Numbered from the stretch's first letter, positions 1 through 8,574 are shown. The stretch is 64,000 bases of DNA from Nitrosomonas sp. (GCA_019635215.1 JAHBZZ010000017.1:1-64000), one strand, 5' to 3'. The notes: generated by a model from the sequence alone, not told the origin. Program-made: numbers and translations.

Positions 1-702
1 CCTTGGCGTAATATCAGTTTTAGTCAGGGAGAATTAGATCAGATACCGACAGCGCCGATCTATCGCATTACTCGTGGCGTTACTCGTGAAGATGCCATCA
101 AGCATCATCCTTGGGTTCATTTATCAGTTAGTCCATTTAGCCCTTGGCTCGAATCGCCTGTAGCGGTCCAGCTCAATGCTTATGGGGTCGAATCAGGTAA
201 ATTAGGTGTATTTTGGATCGATGAAGTAACAAACCAAGCTTATTTGATCGAGGATCGTATGGTGCAATTCTCAGCAGGCCAAGCGCTAGAGCGCTTCAAT
301 TTGTTTAAGCGTGGTCGGTATCAGTTCAGAATGATGGATACTCCCTATTACCCCATCTTGACTGAAACACGTTTAGAGCACTCATTGACCTATTTGATCT
401 CAGCGTTTGCAGCATTGGTTGGTGCCATTCTGGCAATCAGTCGACAACCAGCTACACTGGCTAACTCATTCATTCGCATTGGATTGGGCGTCGTTACAGG
501 ATTGCTATTAACGTTTCTTTCATTTTATGGCCAACAGCTATCAAGCTGGATACCCTTGCCCACGTTTGGGAATGAGCCGATTGTCAATGCGCTGGTTACG
601 GGTCTAATTGGTGGTTTCTTTGGGCCCCATTTTCTAGCAAACTTATTAGTTTCCGGGATAAGGCGATGGATTATTTCTGGTAAGTCTAAGGTTTCTGCTT
701 AA
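1..702 (+). CDS. Membrane protein, 5'-truncated by the window edge
   Basis: The frame is open from base 1 to a stop at 702, so the gene begins upstream of the window. The N-terminal half of the visible part is soluble. The C-terminal half has two or three hydrophobic segments: one near the LISAFAALVGAILAI stretch, one near IGLGVVTGLLLTFLSF and a weaker Gly-rich one near the end. The protein ends in a basic tail, as an inner-membrane protein would. I do not recognise the family. The gene is probably chromosomal, because no mobile-element signature is near it. A TTG at 244 lies in frame, but the upstream frame is continuous and reads like protein, so I do not take it as the start. Confidence 0.6.
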   Translation, partial: PWRNISFSQGELDQIPTAPIYRITRGVTREDAIKHHPWVHLSVSPFSPWLESPVAVQLNAYGVESGKLGVFWIDEVTNQAYLIEDRMVQFSAGQALERFNLFKRGRYQFRMMDTPYYPILTETRLEHSLTYLISAFAALVGAILAISRQPATLANSFIRIGLGVVTGLLLTFLSFYGQQLSSWIPLPTFGNEPIVNALVTGLIGGFFGPHFLANLLVSGIRRWIISGKSKVSA

Positions 703-1010
703 CTTGGCCCCGTTTTAGACTGATTAACTATCCAAGTGAATTTTTCAGGCTACCAATTCTATTAAGTTGAATTCAGCTTACATGCCATAAAACTCAAGCA
801 CTTCAATACACCTTATTAATAAATTTTATTTTATTATAATAGCTGTAAGTCTTCTCAATACCTAATAGACCTAAGCCCTTTAGGTTACTTCTGTTAAACT
901 AAAAATACGATCCTCAAAAGTGAATTTACGTTGTCCATGTTGATAACCCATTTTTACATTTTTAATAGTAAAGAATTAGCACTTTGATGAGTGTGGTTGT
1001 GAGTCATGAT
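703..1010. other. Intergenic, no gene seen
   Basis: This stretch is AT-rich and has no convincing reading frame on either strand. It separates the membrane-protein gene from the terminator-like hairpin at 1011-1060. Confidence 0.5.
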
Positions 1011-1060
1011 AGAAAGAAATGCTCCAAATTGGGTTATGGCGCATTTCTTTCTTGTTTTTG
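1011..1060 (+). terminator. Rho-independent terminator-like hairpin
   Basis: GAAAGAAATGC and GCATTTCTTTC form an 11-bp perfect inverted repeat around a loop of about 16 nt. On the plus strand it is followed by TTGTTTTTGT. It lies between the plus-strand membrane-protein gene and the minus-strand P460 genes, so it could serve both directions. The U-rich tail is better on the plus strand. Confidence 0.6.
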
Positions 1061-1102
1061 TAACAACAACCGGCCTTTAATTTAAAAAAAACAGGAAAAC
1101 AG

Positions 1103-1714
1103 CTAAGGTTTGTTGAGCGTAGGATAACCCTCAATGTATACCCAATCAGTTTTCTTAGCAGGTGCGTGGCAACCTAGGCAATCTTTCTTATAATCTTGAG
1201 ATACATTCACACTAGAGTCATTTGTTTTAAATAAGGCCCAACCCCAACCATCTCCCCATACGGAGTTATCTTTGAAGCGACCCTTGGTATCTTTAACCAT
1301 AACAAACCACTGCTTAATATCTGAAGTTGCATGGCTAACATTCTTCCCGGTTGTGTAGTCACCTGACTGCGATGGACGTAATTCCTTAACTATTGTGGCG
1401 CCGTCGGGAAAAGTTCCATTCTTGCGATAATGCAAAACTGCTTCTGCTTCCGCATAAACATCGTGAAAGCCGCTTGCTTCCCCTTCAGGTACAAAAAAAG
1501 ATCCCAAGTGCACCATCTTCAAACGAAAATCTTTGGGTAGAGAGATTCTCCCTTGTTTATCCACATAAGGTGAGAAAGATTTATCCCCATCTTTCATTGC
1601 CATTACTACGCCTGAGGCTAACACGAATATTAGTGAAGCGACTCCTAAGGCAGCAATTCTTGTACTTAAGCTGCTATTGAAAATTTTCTTAATAGAATAT
1701 TGTAAACTCACCAT
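1103..1714 (-). CDS. Cytochrome P460-family c-type haem protein (second gene of pair)
   Basis: The 203-residue protein has a basic N-terminus and a hydrophobic segment at about residues 20-40 (signal peptide or anchor), so it should be periplasmic. A single haem-c motif CLGCH lies close to the C-terminus, where cytochrome P460 proteins have theirs. A P460-like FPDGATIVKEL segment occurs mid-protein. Known P460 enzymes oxidise hydroxylamine using a lysine-crosslinked haem; whether this paralogue keeps the crosslink cannot be told from sequence alone. Its start overlaps the end of the upstream paralogue by 7 bp, so the two should be translated from one mRNA. The terminator-like hairpin at 1011-1060 lies just downstream. 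Confidence 0.8.
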   Translation of the reverse strand: MVSLQYSIKKIFNSSLSTRIAALGVASLIFVLASGVVMAMKDGDKSFSPYVDKQGRISLPKDFRLKMVHLGSFFVPEGEASGFHDVYAEAEAVLHYRKNGTFPDGATIVKELRPSQSGDYTTGKNVSHATSDIKQWFVMVKDTKGRFKDNSVWGDGWGWALFKTNDSSVNVSQDYKKDCLGCHAPAKKTDWVYIEGYPTLNKP

Positions 1715-2316
1715 ACACCTCCGACAGCTTTATGAGGATCTGCTTTAGCTGCTTCTAATATTGGATAATATTGCGTAAATACAAAATCATGTTTAGCTGA
1801 TTTTTCATGACACGCACTACAATTAGCAGTTGGTTCCGCTTTTGTAGTTTGCTTTAATGATTTATGTTCTGGAGGAACTGTAAAGCTAAAATAAGCCCAA
1901 TTGTCCGGTTCGTTAGGAAATTCGCGTTTGCTTTTGATAGTCGCTTCTAATCCTACAAACCTTCCCATAAAGTACCCCTCTCCGCTAGGAGCTGATGTGC
2001 TACCAACGAGATTCATTTCTTTAATAAGAGTAGTACCATCACGAAACTCTCCCGTTTTTTTCCAATGCTCCCAACTTTCTGGATCGATGTAGACACTATG
2101 AAACTCTGGAAAATTAGCTTTTCCATTATTTTTGTCGTGAGGTGTTAAAGGTGCGCCTACATAAATCCATTCACGATACCCTGAGGGACGAACCAATTCA
2201 CCGTTCTTGATTGTGAAGTACTCTTTGGAAAAAACACTGGGTAGTGCGAAAATTGAGAAAAGCAGCCCAACGATACTGGCCACTATTATACTATTTGCAG
2301 ATTTTTTATGTATCAT
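1708..2316 (-). CDS. Cytochrome P460-family protein (first gene of pair)
   Basis: This is a periplasmic c-type haem protein with a signal peptide (basic MIHKK, then a hydrophobic run). It has the P460 hallmarks YREWIYVG, an FPEFHSVYIDP segment, a DGTTLIKE segment and a C-terminal CSACH haem motif. The frame extends upstream to 2364, but I chose the ATG at 2316 because an AGGAAAGG ribosome-binding site precedes it and the signal peptide then starts the protein. In ammonia oxidisers P460 converts hydroxylamine to N2O or nitric oxide species; the role here is inferred from the family. It is first in a two-gene operon with the P460 paralogue and divergent from a LysR gene, which probably regulates it. 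Confidence 0.85.
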   Translation of the reverse strand: MIHKKSANSIIVASIVGLLFSIFALPSVFSKEYFTIKNGELVRPSGYREWIYVGAPLTPHDKNNGKANFPEFHSVYIDPESWEHWKKTGEFRDGTTLIKEMNLVGSTSAPSGEGYFMGRFVGLEATIKSKREFPNEPDNWAYFSFTVPPEHKSLKQTTKAEPTANCSACHEKSAKHDFVFTQYYPILEAAKADPHKAVGGVW

Positions 2317-2502
2317 ATAAACCTTTCCTTTCTTAGTTTTATTTCTAAAGAATAAAATACTCATTTTAAGTAGCTATGCATCTTTTCTTCCTTCTCAAGA
2401 AGCTTGTAAAGCACGATTACTCCCTAATTGGAAGAATTTATTGTCTTATATGTTAGATTTTTAAGCTAATACTTATTATTTATGAGTACTTAGAAAAAAC
2501 CT
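2317..2502. promoter_or_regulatory. Divergent promoter region, P460 operon / lysR
   Basis: This AT-rich gap lies between divergent genes, the usual place for a LysR-type operator that controls both sides. I could not pick out one unambiguous T-N11-A box. Confidence 0.4.
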
Positions 2503-3408
2503 ATGCACCTACACCAATTAAAATATTTTGTTTCAGTTGTTAAAACAGGCAGTATTACCAAGGCAGCCAAGCATTGCTTTATATCTCAACCATCAATCAG
2601 TCAGCAAATATCAAAGCTAGAGGAAAATATTGGAAAAAAATTATTTACGAAAATAGACGGTAAGCTTGTCTTAACTAAACCAGGGAATATACTTTACGAA
2701 CAAGCCGTCAAAATACTTACCAGCGTAGATGATGCTAAACGCTATATCAGAGATGCTGACAGCAACAAAGGTGGTGAAGTAAGAATTGGCATTCTACCAA
2801 CACTAGCGCCGTTTATATTACCCAATGCACTCCAGGCATTATCGGAAAAATATACTGATGTAGCTATTTTAATACGCGAAGAAATATCTGAGTCTTTAAT
2901 TGCAGCTGCTCAACAAGGTGAGCTAGATATCCTTATTGAATCTTTACCTTTTAATAAGAAAAATCTAGATATTGAACCATTATTTTCAGATCCATTTTAT
3001 CTTGCTGTTCATAAAAGCCATCCCTTGGCTTCATCAAAAGAAATTCATCTAAACTCATTAGAAGGAATGCCTTTTATCCTATTGGAAGATATTCATTGCA
3101 TGACACGTCAAATCGAGCAGTTTTGCTTTAGCGAACAATTTGTTCCTAAAGTCGTTTTTCAGGCTTCACAAATTAGTACTATAGAACTGCTTATAGAGTC
3201 GAATTATGGGGTTTCAATTCTGCCTGCTATTGCAACAATTCAAAAAGATACTGATTCCCAAATCCGATATGTAAAGCTTGTTAGTGAAAATCAACCGCCA
3301 AAGCGAGAAATTGTATTGGCAACCGTCAAGGATAGATATTTTAGCCCTGCGGCTAAATACTTTATTGACACAATTAAGAAACGGTATCAACAGATAAAGC
3401 TTGTGTAG
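2503..3408 (+). CDS. LysR-family transcriptional regulator
   Basis: The 301-residue protein has the normal LysR length. The N-terminal winged helix-turn-helix is clear (MHLHQLKYFVSVVKTGSITKAA, with SQPSISQQISKLEENIGKKLF as the recognition helix region). An effector-binding periplasmic-protein-like domain follows from about residue 90. It diverges from the P460 pair with only about 190 bp between them, the arrangement in which LysR proteins usually activate the neighbouring operon. The effector is unknown; a nitrogen-oxide or redox signal would fit a P460 target, but that is inference. It looks intact. Confidence 0.9.
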   Translation: MHLHQLKYFVSVVKTGSITKAAKHCFISQPSISQQISKLEENIGKKLFTKIDGKLVLTKPGNILYEQAVKILTSVDDAKRYIRDADSNKGGEVRIGILPTLAPFILPNALQALSEKYTDVAILIREEISESLIAAAQQGELDILIESLPFNKKNLDIEPLFSDPFYLAVHKSHPLASSKEIHLNSLEGMPFILLEDIHCMTRQIEQFCFSEQFVPKVVFQASQISTIELLIESNYGVSILPAIATIQKDTDSQIRYVKLVSENQPPKREIVLATVKDRYFSPAAKYFIDTIKKRYQQIKLV

Positions 3409-3560
3409 TTGTTTTGCCAGATTGCTTCAGGAATTTGAATTAAAAAACTCGGTACTGAATTGTGGTTGATGGCAGCTAAAGATAATGAATAAATCTGCTG
3501 CATGCAGCGGGTTATCAGAAGGAAGGCGGTTGTTTATCTTCGTAGAGCTAACTGCTGATA

Positions 3561-3782
3561 ATGTGCTCCCTGCTTTTTAACATCGTTCCTTATCGCACTT
3601 TCATTTCTATTGATGGTCATGAAATGCCGCAATATCGTATGGATCAGAAAGTGCTTGATGATTCAGAATTCCTGCTCGTGTCCGATGTGAATCCCAATTC
3701 ATTTGATGCGCGGTATTTTGGGCTGATTGCGGGTTTGCAGATTCAGCATGTTGTTGAGCCGTTTTTTACTTGGGGTTATTAA
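3561..3782 (+). pseudogene. 3' fragment of a traF conjugative signal peptidase gene
   Basis: From about 3616 to the stop at 3782 the product (HEMPQYRMDQKVLDDSEF... ending VEPFFTWGY) matches the C-terminal third of the intact TraF at 61895-62437. The upstream part, with catalytic Ser and Lys, is missing. Just before the match there is a frame break: GATAATGTGCTCCCTGC reads in another frame. This is therefore a relic of a second, diverged traF, not a working gene. Confidence 0.8.
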
Positions 3783-3849
3783 ATTGTTGAGAGAATAGTG
3801 AGGAGAAAATAAATTCTTTGCGTGCAAAATTACATGAATCTGGCTACTA
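3715..3849 (+). repeat. 135-bp direct repeat, left copy (traF 3' end plus downstream)
   Basis: This sequence covers the last codons of the traF relic, its stop and about 65 bp downstream. It recurs in the same orientation at 8563-8697 with the same length and about 8 mismatches. The downstream part is not shared with the intact traF at 62.4 kb. The right edge (CTACTA) abuts an IS5-type end that starts GGGTCTGTTGACA. Confidence 0.85.
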
Positions 3850-4011
3850 GGGTCTGTTGACATTTCACATAGGTAGGATATCCACATGCCATGGCTACCA
3901 TACTCTCAAAATTTCTTTTCAATTTGTCATATCGTGTTGCGACTGCGCGACACTGCTTTAATCGCGCAAAAGCGTTTTCTACCAAATGCCGACATTTATA
4001 CAAGCCCCATC
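3850..4011 (-). mobile_element. IS5-family transposase remnant (C-terminal end)
   Basis: Reading the minus strand from about 4011 gives WGLYKCRHLVENAFARLKQ, then AVATRYDKLKRNFESM, the conserved C-terminal end of IS5-type DDE transposases. The catalytic N-terminal part is absent. The final residues diverge (GYPTYVKCQQT instead of the usual GFLWLPM), so the end is also damaged. The probable terminal sequence GGGTCTGTTGACA lies at the repeat boundary near 3850. This is a dead remnant. Confidence 0.7.
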
Positions 4012-4073
4012 CATGCCTGCATTACCTTTCAATGAATTGCAAGGAACGAGCATTAAGTGCAGGTACTGTGGGC

Positions 4074-4652
4074 TTATCCCACCTTGTTCTGTTTGGCCTT
4101 GGTTTTGGCTATTGTAATAAGCTCGGTCTGTAGTTTCTTATAATCAGCTCGCATGCGATCCAGTTCGTTATCACGGTCTGAAAGGCGCGTTTCGAGAGCA
4201 GTTTTTTGGGTGGTCAGTTCTGAAATCTGAGTCATAGCGGTGGAAAGGCGCTTTCCGGTTTCTGCAGTGATATTTTGGCTTTGTTCCAATTCTTTTTCCA
4301 GGCGCGTAATTTCTCCCACATATTCTGATAACTCAATCTTGGCTTTATCTATACCTTCCCCTGCTTCCTTCCGGATGCGGTCAATTTCATCGCTCGCAAG
4401 GCTGGACGCAGCGTCCCAAATAACAGTAACAGCTTTGTGCATGGCGGTTTTAACCGTTTCTGGCATCTCAATTGCTGGTGCAGTTTTTAAGGCTTGTTCC
4501 GCCTTCCAATTCTTGACCATTGCGCCTACGGTGGAAAAGGAACCTCCTGTCATCGCAATGATAGCGTTTACAGTGACGTTTTTACCGGATTCCATGAGTT
4601 CATCACATGCATCGGTTACAGCATCTTGCGTCACTTTCGCTTTACGTTCCAT
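4074..4652 (-). CDS. KfrA-like plasmid DNA-binding protein
   Basis: The 192-residue protein starts MERKAKVTQDAVTDACDELM and continues with an N-terminal helix-turn-helix of the KfrA_N type (KNVTVNAIIAMTGGSFSTVGAMVKNW). A long coiled coil from about residue 100 (EYVGEITRLEKELEQ onward) runs almost to the C-terminus. KfrA proteins bind DNA next to their own gene and form filaments involved in plasmid maintenance. I chose the ATG at 4652, not the longer frame to 4850, because AGGTGAT precedes it and the upstream residues do not read like protein. A perfect palindrome at 4681-4702 sits in its promoter. It is stranded between an IS5 remnant and a ChaN relic, away from the main plasmid backbone. 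Confidence 0.75.
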   Translation of the reverse strand: MERKAKVTQDAVTDACDELMESGKNVTVNAIIAMTGGSFSTVGAMVKNWKAEQALKTAPAIEMPETVKTAMHKAVTVIWDAASSLASDEIDRIRKEAGEGIDKAKIELSEYVGEITRLEKELEQSQNITAETGKRLSTAMTQISELTTQKTALETRLSDRDNELDRMRADYKKLQTELITIAKTKAKQNKVG

Positions 4653-4680
4653 AGGATCACCTGATTGAATATAATAGTAG

Positions 4681-4702
4681 ATAGTAGTAGCAATACTACT
4701 AT
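4681..4702. promoter_or_regulatory. Perfect 9-bp inverted repeat, likely KfrA-like operator
   Basis: ATAGTAGTA-GCAA-TACTACTAT lies about 30 bp upstream of the KfrA-like start, inside a run of TAGTAG/ATAATAG direct repeats. KfrA proteins autoregulate by binding repeats in their own promoter, so this is a natural candidate site. The assignment is inferred from position. Confidence 0.55.
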
Positions 4703-4752
4703 AATAGATAAATTGTTGTAAATTTATTCGGGAGCATGAATAAGGGGTGTGA

Positions 4753-5046
4753 TTAACACCCCATTTCAAAGCGAATCTCCAGCCGCTGGAATTGTGGCTG
4801 AAAAGATTCGGAAACATTGGGTAGAACGCCAAACACGGCATCCGCCACACCTTTCACGAGATTTTTGCAGGATTTGTCGCTGTCCCACGGCAAAAACGGC
4901 AACATTCTGAACGCCCAAGTCATGCAACTGATGGGTAACATCAAAACCATGCAGCGCATGGCCTGAGCCCATGACACCAACAACCAGCGGTTTTCCCATC
5001 GAGGCGACCAACATCTGGCGAAATCACTCAAGGCCTAGCCCGAGAA
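4753..5046 (-). pseudogene. ChaN-like (DUF399) gene remnant, frameshifted and cut by IS91-family element
   Basis: The minus strand reads GKPLVVGVMGSGH, then THQLHDLGVQNVAVF in one frame, and continues as LPWDSDKSCKNLVKGVADAVFG in another. This is the C-terminal pattern of ChaN-type haem-binding lipoproteins. A small deletion near 4885 explains the switch of frame. The 5' part is missing, and the break coincides with the first base of the IS91-family element at about 5048. The gene is dead. The family call is by eye from the GSGH, HQL-DLG and LPWD signatures. Confidence 0.55.
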
Positions 5047-5047
5047 G

Positions 5048-6601
5048 TCGATACTTTGAGAACGAAAACATTCGTTCTCAAAGATCATGTCGACGGCCAC
5101 ACCCCGCGCCCAATTCCACCAAAAGAACCTGCGCCAACCAGCTCAGCACGCAGCGGTTGAAAATCAGCTCCACTATGAACGGCACCGACCGGAAGAAACC
5201 ACTCTGTATCGGTTGGTGCAAGAGCACATCGGAACTTTCTTTGCACAGGTTGAGACGGAAACCGGTTCAGGGTTACCTGACTTTGTTAAAGACGAATTTG
5301 AGGCATTTCTTGAATGTGGCATTCTGGCCCATGGGTTCTTACGCCTGCGCTGTTCCAGCTGCGCCCATGAGAAACTGGTAGCCTTTTCCTGCAAGCGGCG
5401 TGGATTTTGTCCCTCGTGCGGTGGGCGGCGCATGGCGCAGACGGCTGCTCACCTGGTTGATCACATCATTCCCCGGGTGCCGGTGCGCCAGTGGGTGCTC
5501 TCACTGCCGATCCCGCTACGCTACCTGTTAGCCGCTCATCCGCGCTTAATCACACCGGTATTGCAGGTGATTCGCCGTGCTATCTCAACTTTTCTGATCA
5601 AGCAGGCCGGATTGAAACGATCCGAAGCACAGACCGGTGCGATTACGCTTATTCAACGTTTCGGTTCGGCGGCTAATCTCAATATTCATCTGCATTGCCT
5701 CGTGCTTGACGGCGTTTACCGTGTCCAGAATGGTGCGGCGGAATTCCACAGCGCACGGTCACCGACGGCTGAGCAGTTGCAAAGCCTGCTTAGCCAGATC
5801 ATCCAGCGCATTATGAAAGCATTGACCCGCAACGGCGCGCTTATTGAGGAGGAGGGGATGAGCTACTTAGCTGAAATGGAAACGGATGCGGCGCTGAGTC
5901 CACTGCAATCGGCGGCCTGCACCTACCGGATAGCACTCGGTCGCCGGGCAGGGCAGAAGGTGCTGACACTGAAAACTGCGCCCACACAAAATGTGCAGCC
6001 ACAGCCAGACAAAAAATACTGCGTTAATGCACATGGGTTTAGCCTACATACCGGGGTGCGTTGCGCCATGAATCAGCGTAAGAAATTGGAACATCTGTGC
6101 CGTTACATCACGCGACCGGCGATTGCTAATGAACGGCTAACACTCAATGGTACTGGGCAGGCGGTGCTGACGCTAAAAACGCCTTATCGGGATGGCACGA
6201 CGCATATTGTCATGTCGCCACTGGAATTCATGCAACGGCTGGCCGCATTGGTTCCTCGGCCAAGACTGAACCTTATCCGCTTTCATGGCGTGCTCGCACC
6301 CAATGCCAAGTTGCGCCCAAAGATTATTCCAGGCGAGAAGAAAGGCAAAAATAGCCCATCCGATGCGAATGACGATGCACAATATCCCCCGGTTTCCGTG
6401 CGTATTAGTTGGGCGCGCCTGTTAAAGCGGGTGTTTGATATCGACATCGAACACTGTCCGCACTGTGGCGGGGATATGAAAATCATCGCCGCCATCGTGG
6501 AGAAAGCCGCAATCACTAAAATTCTTGATCATCTCGGTCTACCTGCCCGGGCACCGCCTAGAGCACCTGCACAAATCTTTGATCCTTTCGAGCCAACCTG
6601 A
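5048..6601 (+). mobile_element. IS91-family element, copy 1 (minimum extent)
   Basis: The left end is set by comparison with the second copy at 63436: both begin at TCGATACTTTGAGAAC, and the sequence upstream is unrelated. A perfect 13-bp-arm hairpin at 5054-5083 lies just before the transposase start. Elements of this family move by rolling circle and lack terminal inverted repeats. The right end lies somewhere between 6601 and about 6855 and cannot be fixed here, because the second copy runs off the window. Confidence 0.75.
5087..6601 (+). CDS. IS91-family HUH transposase
   Basis: The 504-residue, apparently intact transposase has an N-terminal zinc-binding domain with cysteines near C89/C92 (CSSC), C102, C108 and C111 (CPSC). 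A HUH nickase core follows with NIHLHCLVLDG (His201, His203). A conserved LCRYITRPAIANERL block near residue 348 carries the likely nucleophilic tyrosine. IS91 transposases nick one strand at oriIS and replicate the element by rolling circle. The 5' 526 bp are nearly identical to the partial copy at 63475-64000. It interrupts the ChaN-like gene on its left, and darTG lies on its right. Confidence 0.9.
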   Translation: MSTATPRAQFHQKNLRQPAQHAAVENQLHYERHRPEETTLYRLVQEHIGTFFAQVETETGSGLPDFVKDEFEAFLECGILAHGFLRLRCSSCAHEKLVAFSCKRRGFCPSCGGRRMAQTAAHLVDHIIPRVPVRQWVLSLPIPLRYLLAAHPRLITPVLQVIRRAISTFLIKQAGLKRSEAQTGAITLIQRFGSAANLNIHLHCLVLDGVYRVQNGAAEFHSARSPTAEQLQSLLSQIIQRIMKALTRNGALIEEEGMSYLAEMETDAALSPLQSAACTYRIALGRRAGQKVLTLKTAPTQNVQPQPDKKYCVNAHGFSLHTGVRCAMNQRKKLEHLCRYITRPAIANERLTLNGTGQAVLTLKTPYRDGTTHIVMSPLEFMQRLAALVPRPRLNLIRFHGVLAPNAKLRPKIIPGEKKGKNSPSDANDDAQYPPVSVRISWARLLKRVFDIDIEHCPHCGGDMKIIAAIVEKAAITKILDHLGLPARAPPRAPAQIFDPFEPT

Positions 6602-6859
6602 TCCCGTGCTCGCTCCTTTCAATCCTCTTCATCACGGAACTGACCTTTACCCTTGGGCGTCTTTCGCCTAAAGCGCCAAAATGCGGCAAAATCTTTAACT
6701 TTTCGTGCTAACTGAACCGAAATATAGTCATTTTTCGATCGATTATCACCGTGTTTGACAGCTGAGCCAGCTTTCGGTACATTCAAAATTCATGGAAAAG
6801 GTGGTTTATTTTTCCTATACCCACCCTAGGTTAAGGTAAAACGAGCGGATGTTTTTATC

Positions 6860-7504
6860 ATGATTTACACGAATCTTAATCCAGAAAAAGCGCTGATCTG
6901 GCGCATCGTCCATCGCGACAATCTGCCTTGGATTCTGGATAATGGGCTGCATTGTGCGAGCTCGCCAACGCAGGCATCCGCCTACGTAGCAATTGGGAAT
7001 ACAGACCTTATCTCTCGGCGTACACACCGAGAAGTTCCAATTGAGCCTGGCGGCACTTTGGCAGACTACGTACCATTTTATTTCACGCCGTTTTCGCCTA
7101 TGATGTACAACATATACACGGGGCGAGGCGAAGTGCCTAAGCGTAGTAATGAAGAAATCTGTATATTGGTTTCCAGCTTGTCGCGTGTGAACGTCATGGG
7201 ATTGCGTTTTGTATTTACTGATCGTCATGCGTATTCTGCTTTGGCAAGATATTTTAATGATACGGCACTGTTGAACGAGATCGACTGGACATTGCTGCAG
7301 GCAAGAAATTTTAAGCGAAACCCGGATGACCCGGCACAGATCGAGCGCTATCAAGCAGAAGCGCTGGTTTATGGGCATCTGCCTACTGCGGCGTTGCTGG
7401 GTGTCGTTTGTTATACGGAGGCAGTAAAATTAATGCTTGAGAGTCAAGTACAGGCTAGAGGTTTAACGCTGGATATTCAAGCCATACCGGGATGGTATTT
7501 CTGA
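6860..7504 (+). CDS. darT: DarT toxin: DNA thymidine ADP-ribosyltransferase
   Basis: The 214-residue protein of the DarT (DUF4433) family uses NAD+ to ADP-ribosylate thymidine in single-stranded DNA, blocking replication. In phage-infected cells it acts as an abortive defence. Diagnostic parts are [16 protein letters not shown] at the N-terminus, an arginine pair near residues 53-54, [17 protein letters not shown] and the catalytic glutamate in RYQAEALV (about E167). The stop overlaps the start of darG as TGATG, so toxin and antitoxin are translationally coupled. The length is normal for the family and it appears intact. Confidence 0.93.
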   Translation: MIYTNLNPEKALIWRIVHRDNLPWILDNGLHCASSPTQASAYVAIGNTDLISRRTHREVPIEPGGTLADYVPFYFTPFSPMMYNIYTGRGEVPKRSNEEICILVSSLSRVNVMGLRFVFTDRHAYSALARYFNDTALLNEIDWTLLQARNFKRNPDDPAQIERYQAEALVYGHLPTAALLGVVCYTEAVKLMLESQVQARGLTLDIQAIPGWYF

Positions 7505-8574
7505 TGATTACGTTTACACAAGGCAACCTTCTTGAAGCCCGTGCCGAGGCGCTGGTGAACACGGTCAACACCGTGGGGGTAATGGGCAAAGGCATCGCGC
7601 TGATGTTCAAGGAGCGCTTTGCCGATAACATGCGCCTTTATGCTATCGCATGCAAAGCCAAGCAAGTGCAGACCGGCAAGATGTTTGTCACCGAGGTACA
7701 TGAACTCGACGGTCCGCGCTGGATCGTGAATTTCCCCACCAAGCAGCATTGGAAAGCGCCTTCACAGATGGCATGGGTGGAGGAAGGCTTGCAGGATTTG
7801 CGCCGTTTTCTTATCGAAAAGCAGGTTAAATCTATTGCCATCCCACCTTTGGGCGCAGGGAACGGCGGCTTGGAATGGACTGAGGTACGCGAACAAATTG
7901 AGATCGCTCTGGGTGACTTGCCAAATATCGAGATTGTGGTGTTCGAGCCCACCCAGCAGTATCAGAACGTAGCCAAACGCGCTGGAGTGGGGAGGCTAAC
8001 ACCGGCTCGCGCGCTGATTGCTGAACTAGTGCGCCGCTACTGGATACTTGGCATGGAGTGCAGTCTGCTGGAGATTCAGAAATTGGCGTGGTTTCTGGAG
8101 CGTGCCATTGAGCAGTTTTCTCCTGAGGACAATCCGCTCAAGCTGCAATTTGTTGCACACAAGTACGGGCCTTATGCCAATAAGCTCGACCATCTTCTCA
8201 ACAGTCTGGATGGCAGCTATCTGCATTGCGATAAGCGTATCAGTGACGCTGGGCCGCTGGATATAATTTGGTTCGACGATGAGCACAAGGTTTTGGTGCA
8301 AACTTATATCAAGACCGAGGCCAAGGCTTATGAGCAAGCGCTGGAATACACCGCCGCCCTGATCGACGGCTTTGAGTCTCCTTTCGGCATGGAGCTTCTG
8401 GCTACTGTCGATTGGTTGCTGAGTAAAGAGGGCGTACAACCTACGGTTCAGGCTGTACGCGAAGGGTTACGGCAATGGCCTGCGGGTGCCACCGAGCGTA
8501 AGACTCGTTTGTTTGATGATAGGGCAATTGGCATTGCGTTGGATCGCCTGACTGCACATATCATTTTGGACTGA
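7504..8574 (+). CDS. darG: DarG antitoxin: macrodomain DNA ADP-ribosyl glycohydrolase
   Basis: The 356-residue protein has an N-terminal macrodomain ([37 protein letters not shown], the NFPTKQHW motif with the catalytic lysine, and [10 protein letters not shown]) that removes ADP-ribose from DNA. A C-terminal domain from about residue 160 is the part that binds DarT in studied homologues. I start it at the ATG at 7504, overlapping the darT stop, not at the upstream in-frame codon at 7492. Its last codons, TTTTGGAC and the stop, fall inside the right copy of the 135-bp traF repeat. The C-terminus may therefore have been trimmed or supplied by the insertion junction. Confidence 0.93.
   Translation: MITFTQGNLLEARAEALVNTVNTVGVMGKGIALMFKERFADNMRLYAIACKAKQVQTGKMFVTEVHELDGPRWIVNFPTKQHWKAPSQMAWVEEGLQDLRRFLIEKQVKSIAIPPLGAGNGGLEWTEVREQIEIALGDLPNIEIVVFEPTQQYQNVAKRAGVGRLTPARALIAELVRRYWILGMECSLLEIQKLAWFLERAIEQFSPEDNPLKLQFVAHKYGPYANKLDHLLNSLDGSYLHCDKRISDAGPLDIIWFDDEHKVLVQTYIKTEAKAYEQALEYTAALIDGFESPFGMELLATVDWLLSKEGVQPTVQAVREGLRQWPAGATERKTRLFDDRAIGIALDRLTAHIILD

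Noticed and set aside
3699..3887. Minus-strand frame shared by both 135-bp repeats
   Set aside because: A similar frame appears opposite both traF relics only because the DNA repeat is copied; its residues have no protein-like pattern.
4653..4850. Longer KfrA-like protein starting at 4850
   Set aside because: The extension covers the operator palindrome and the ChaN relic; AGGTGAT and the family N-terminus support 4652.
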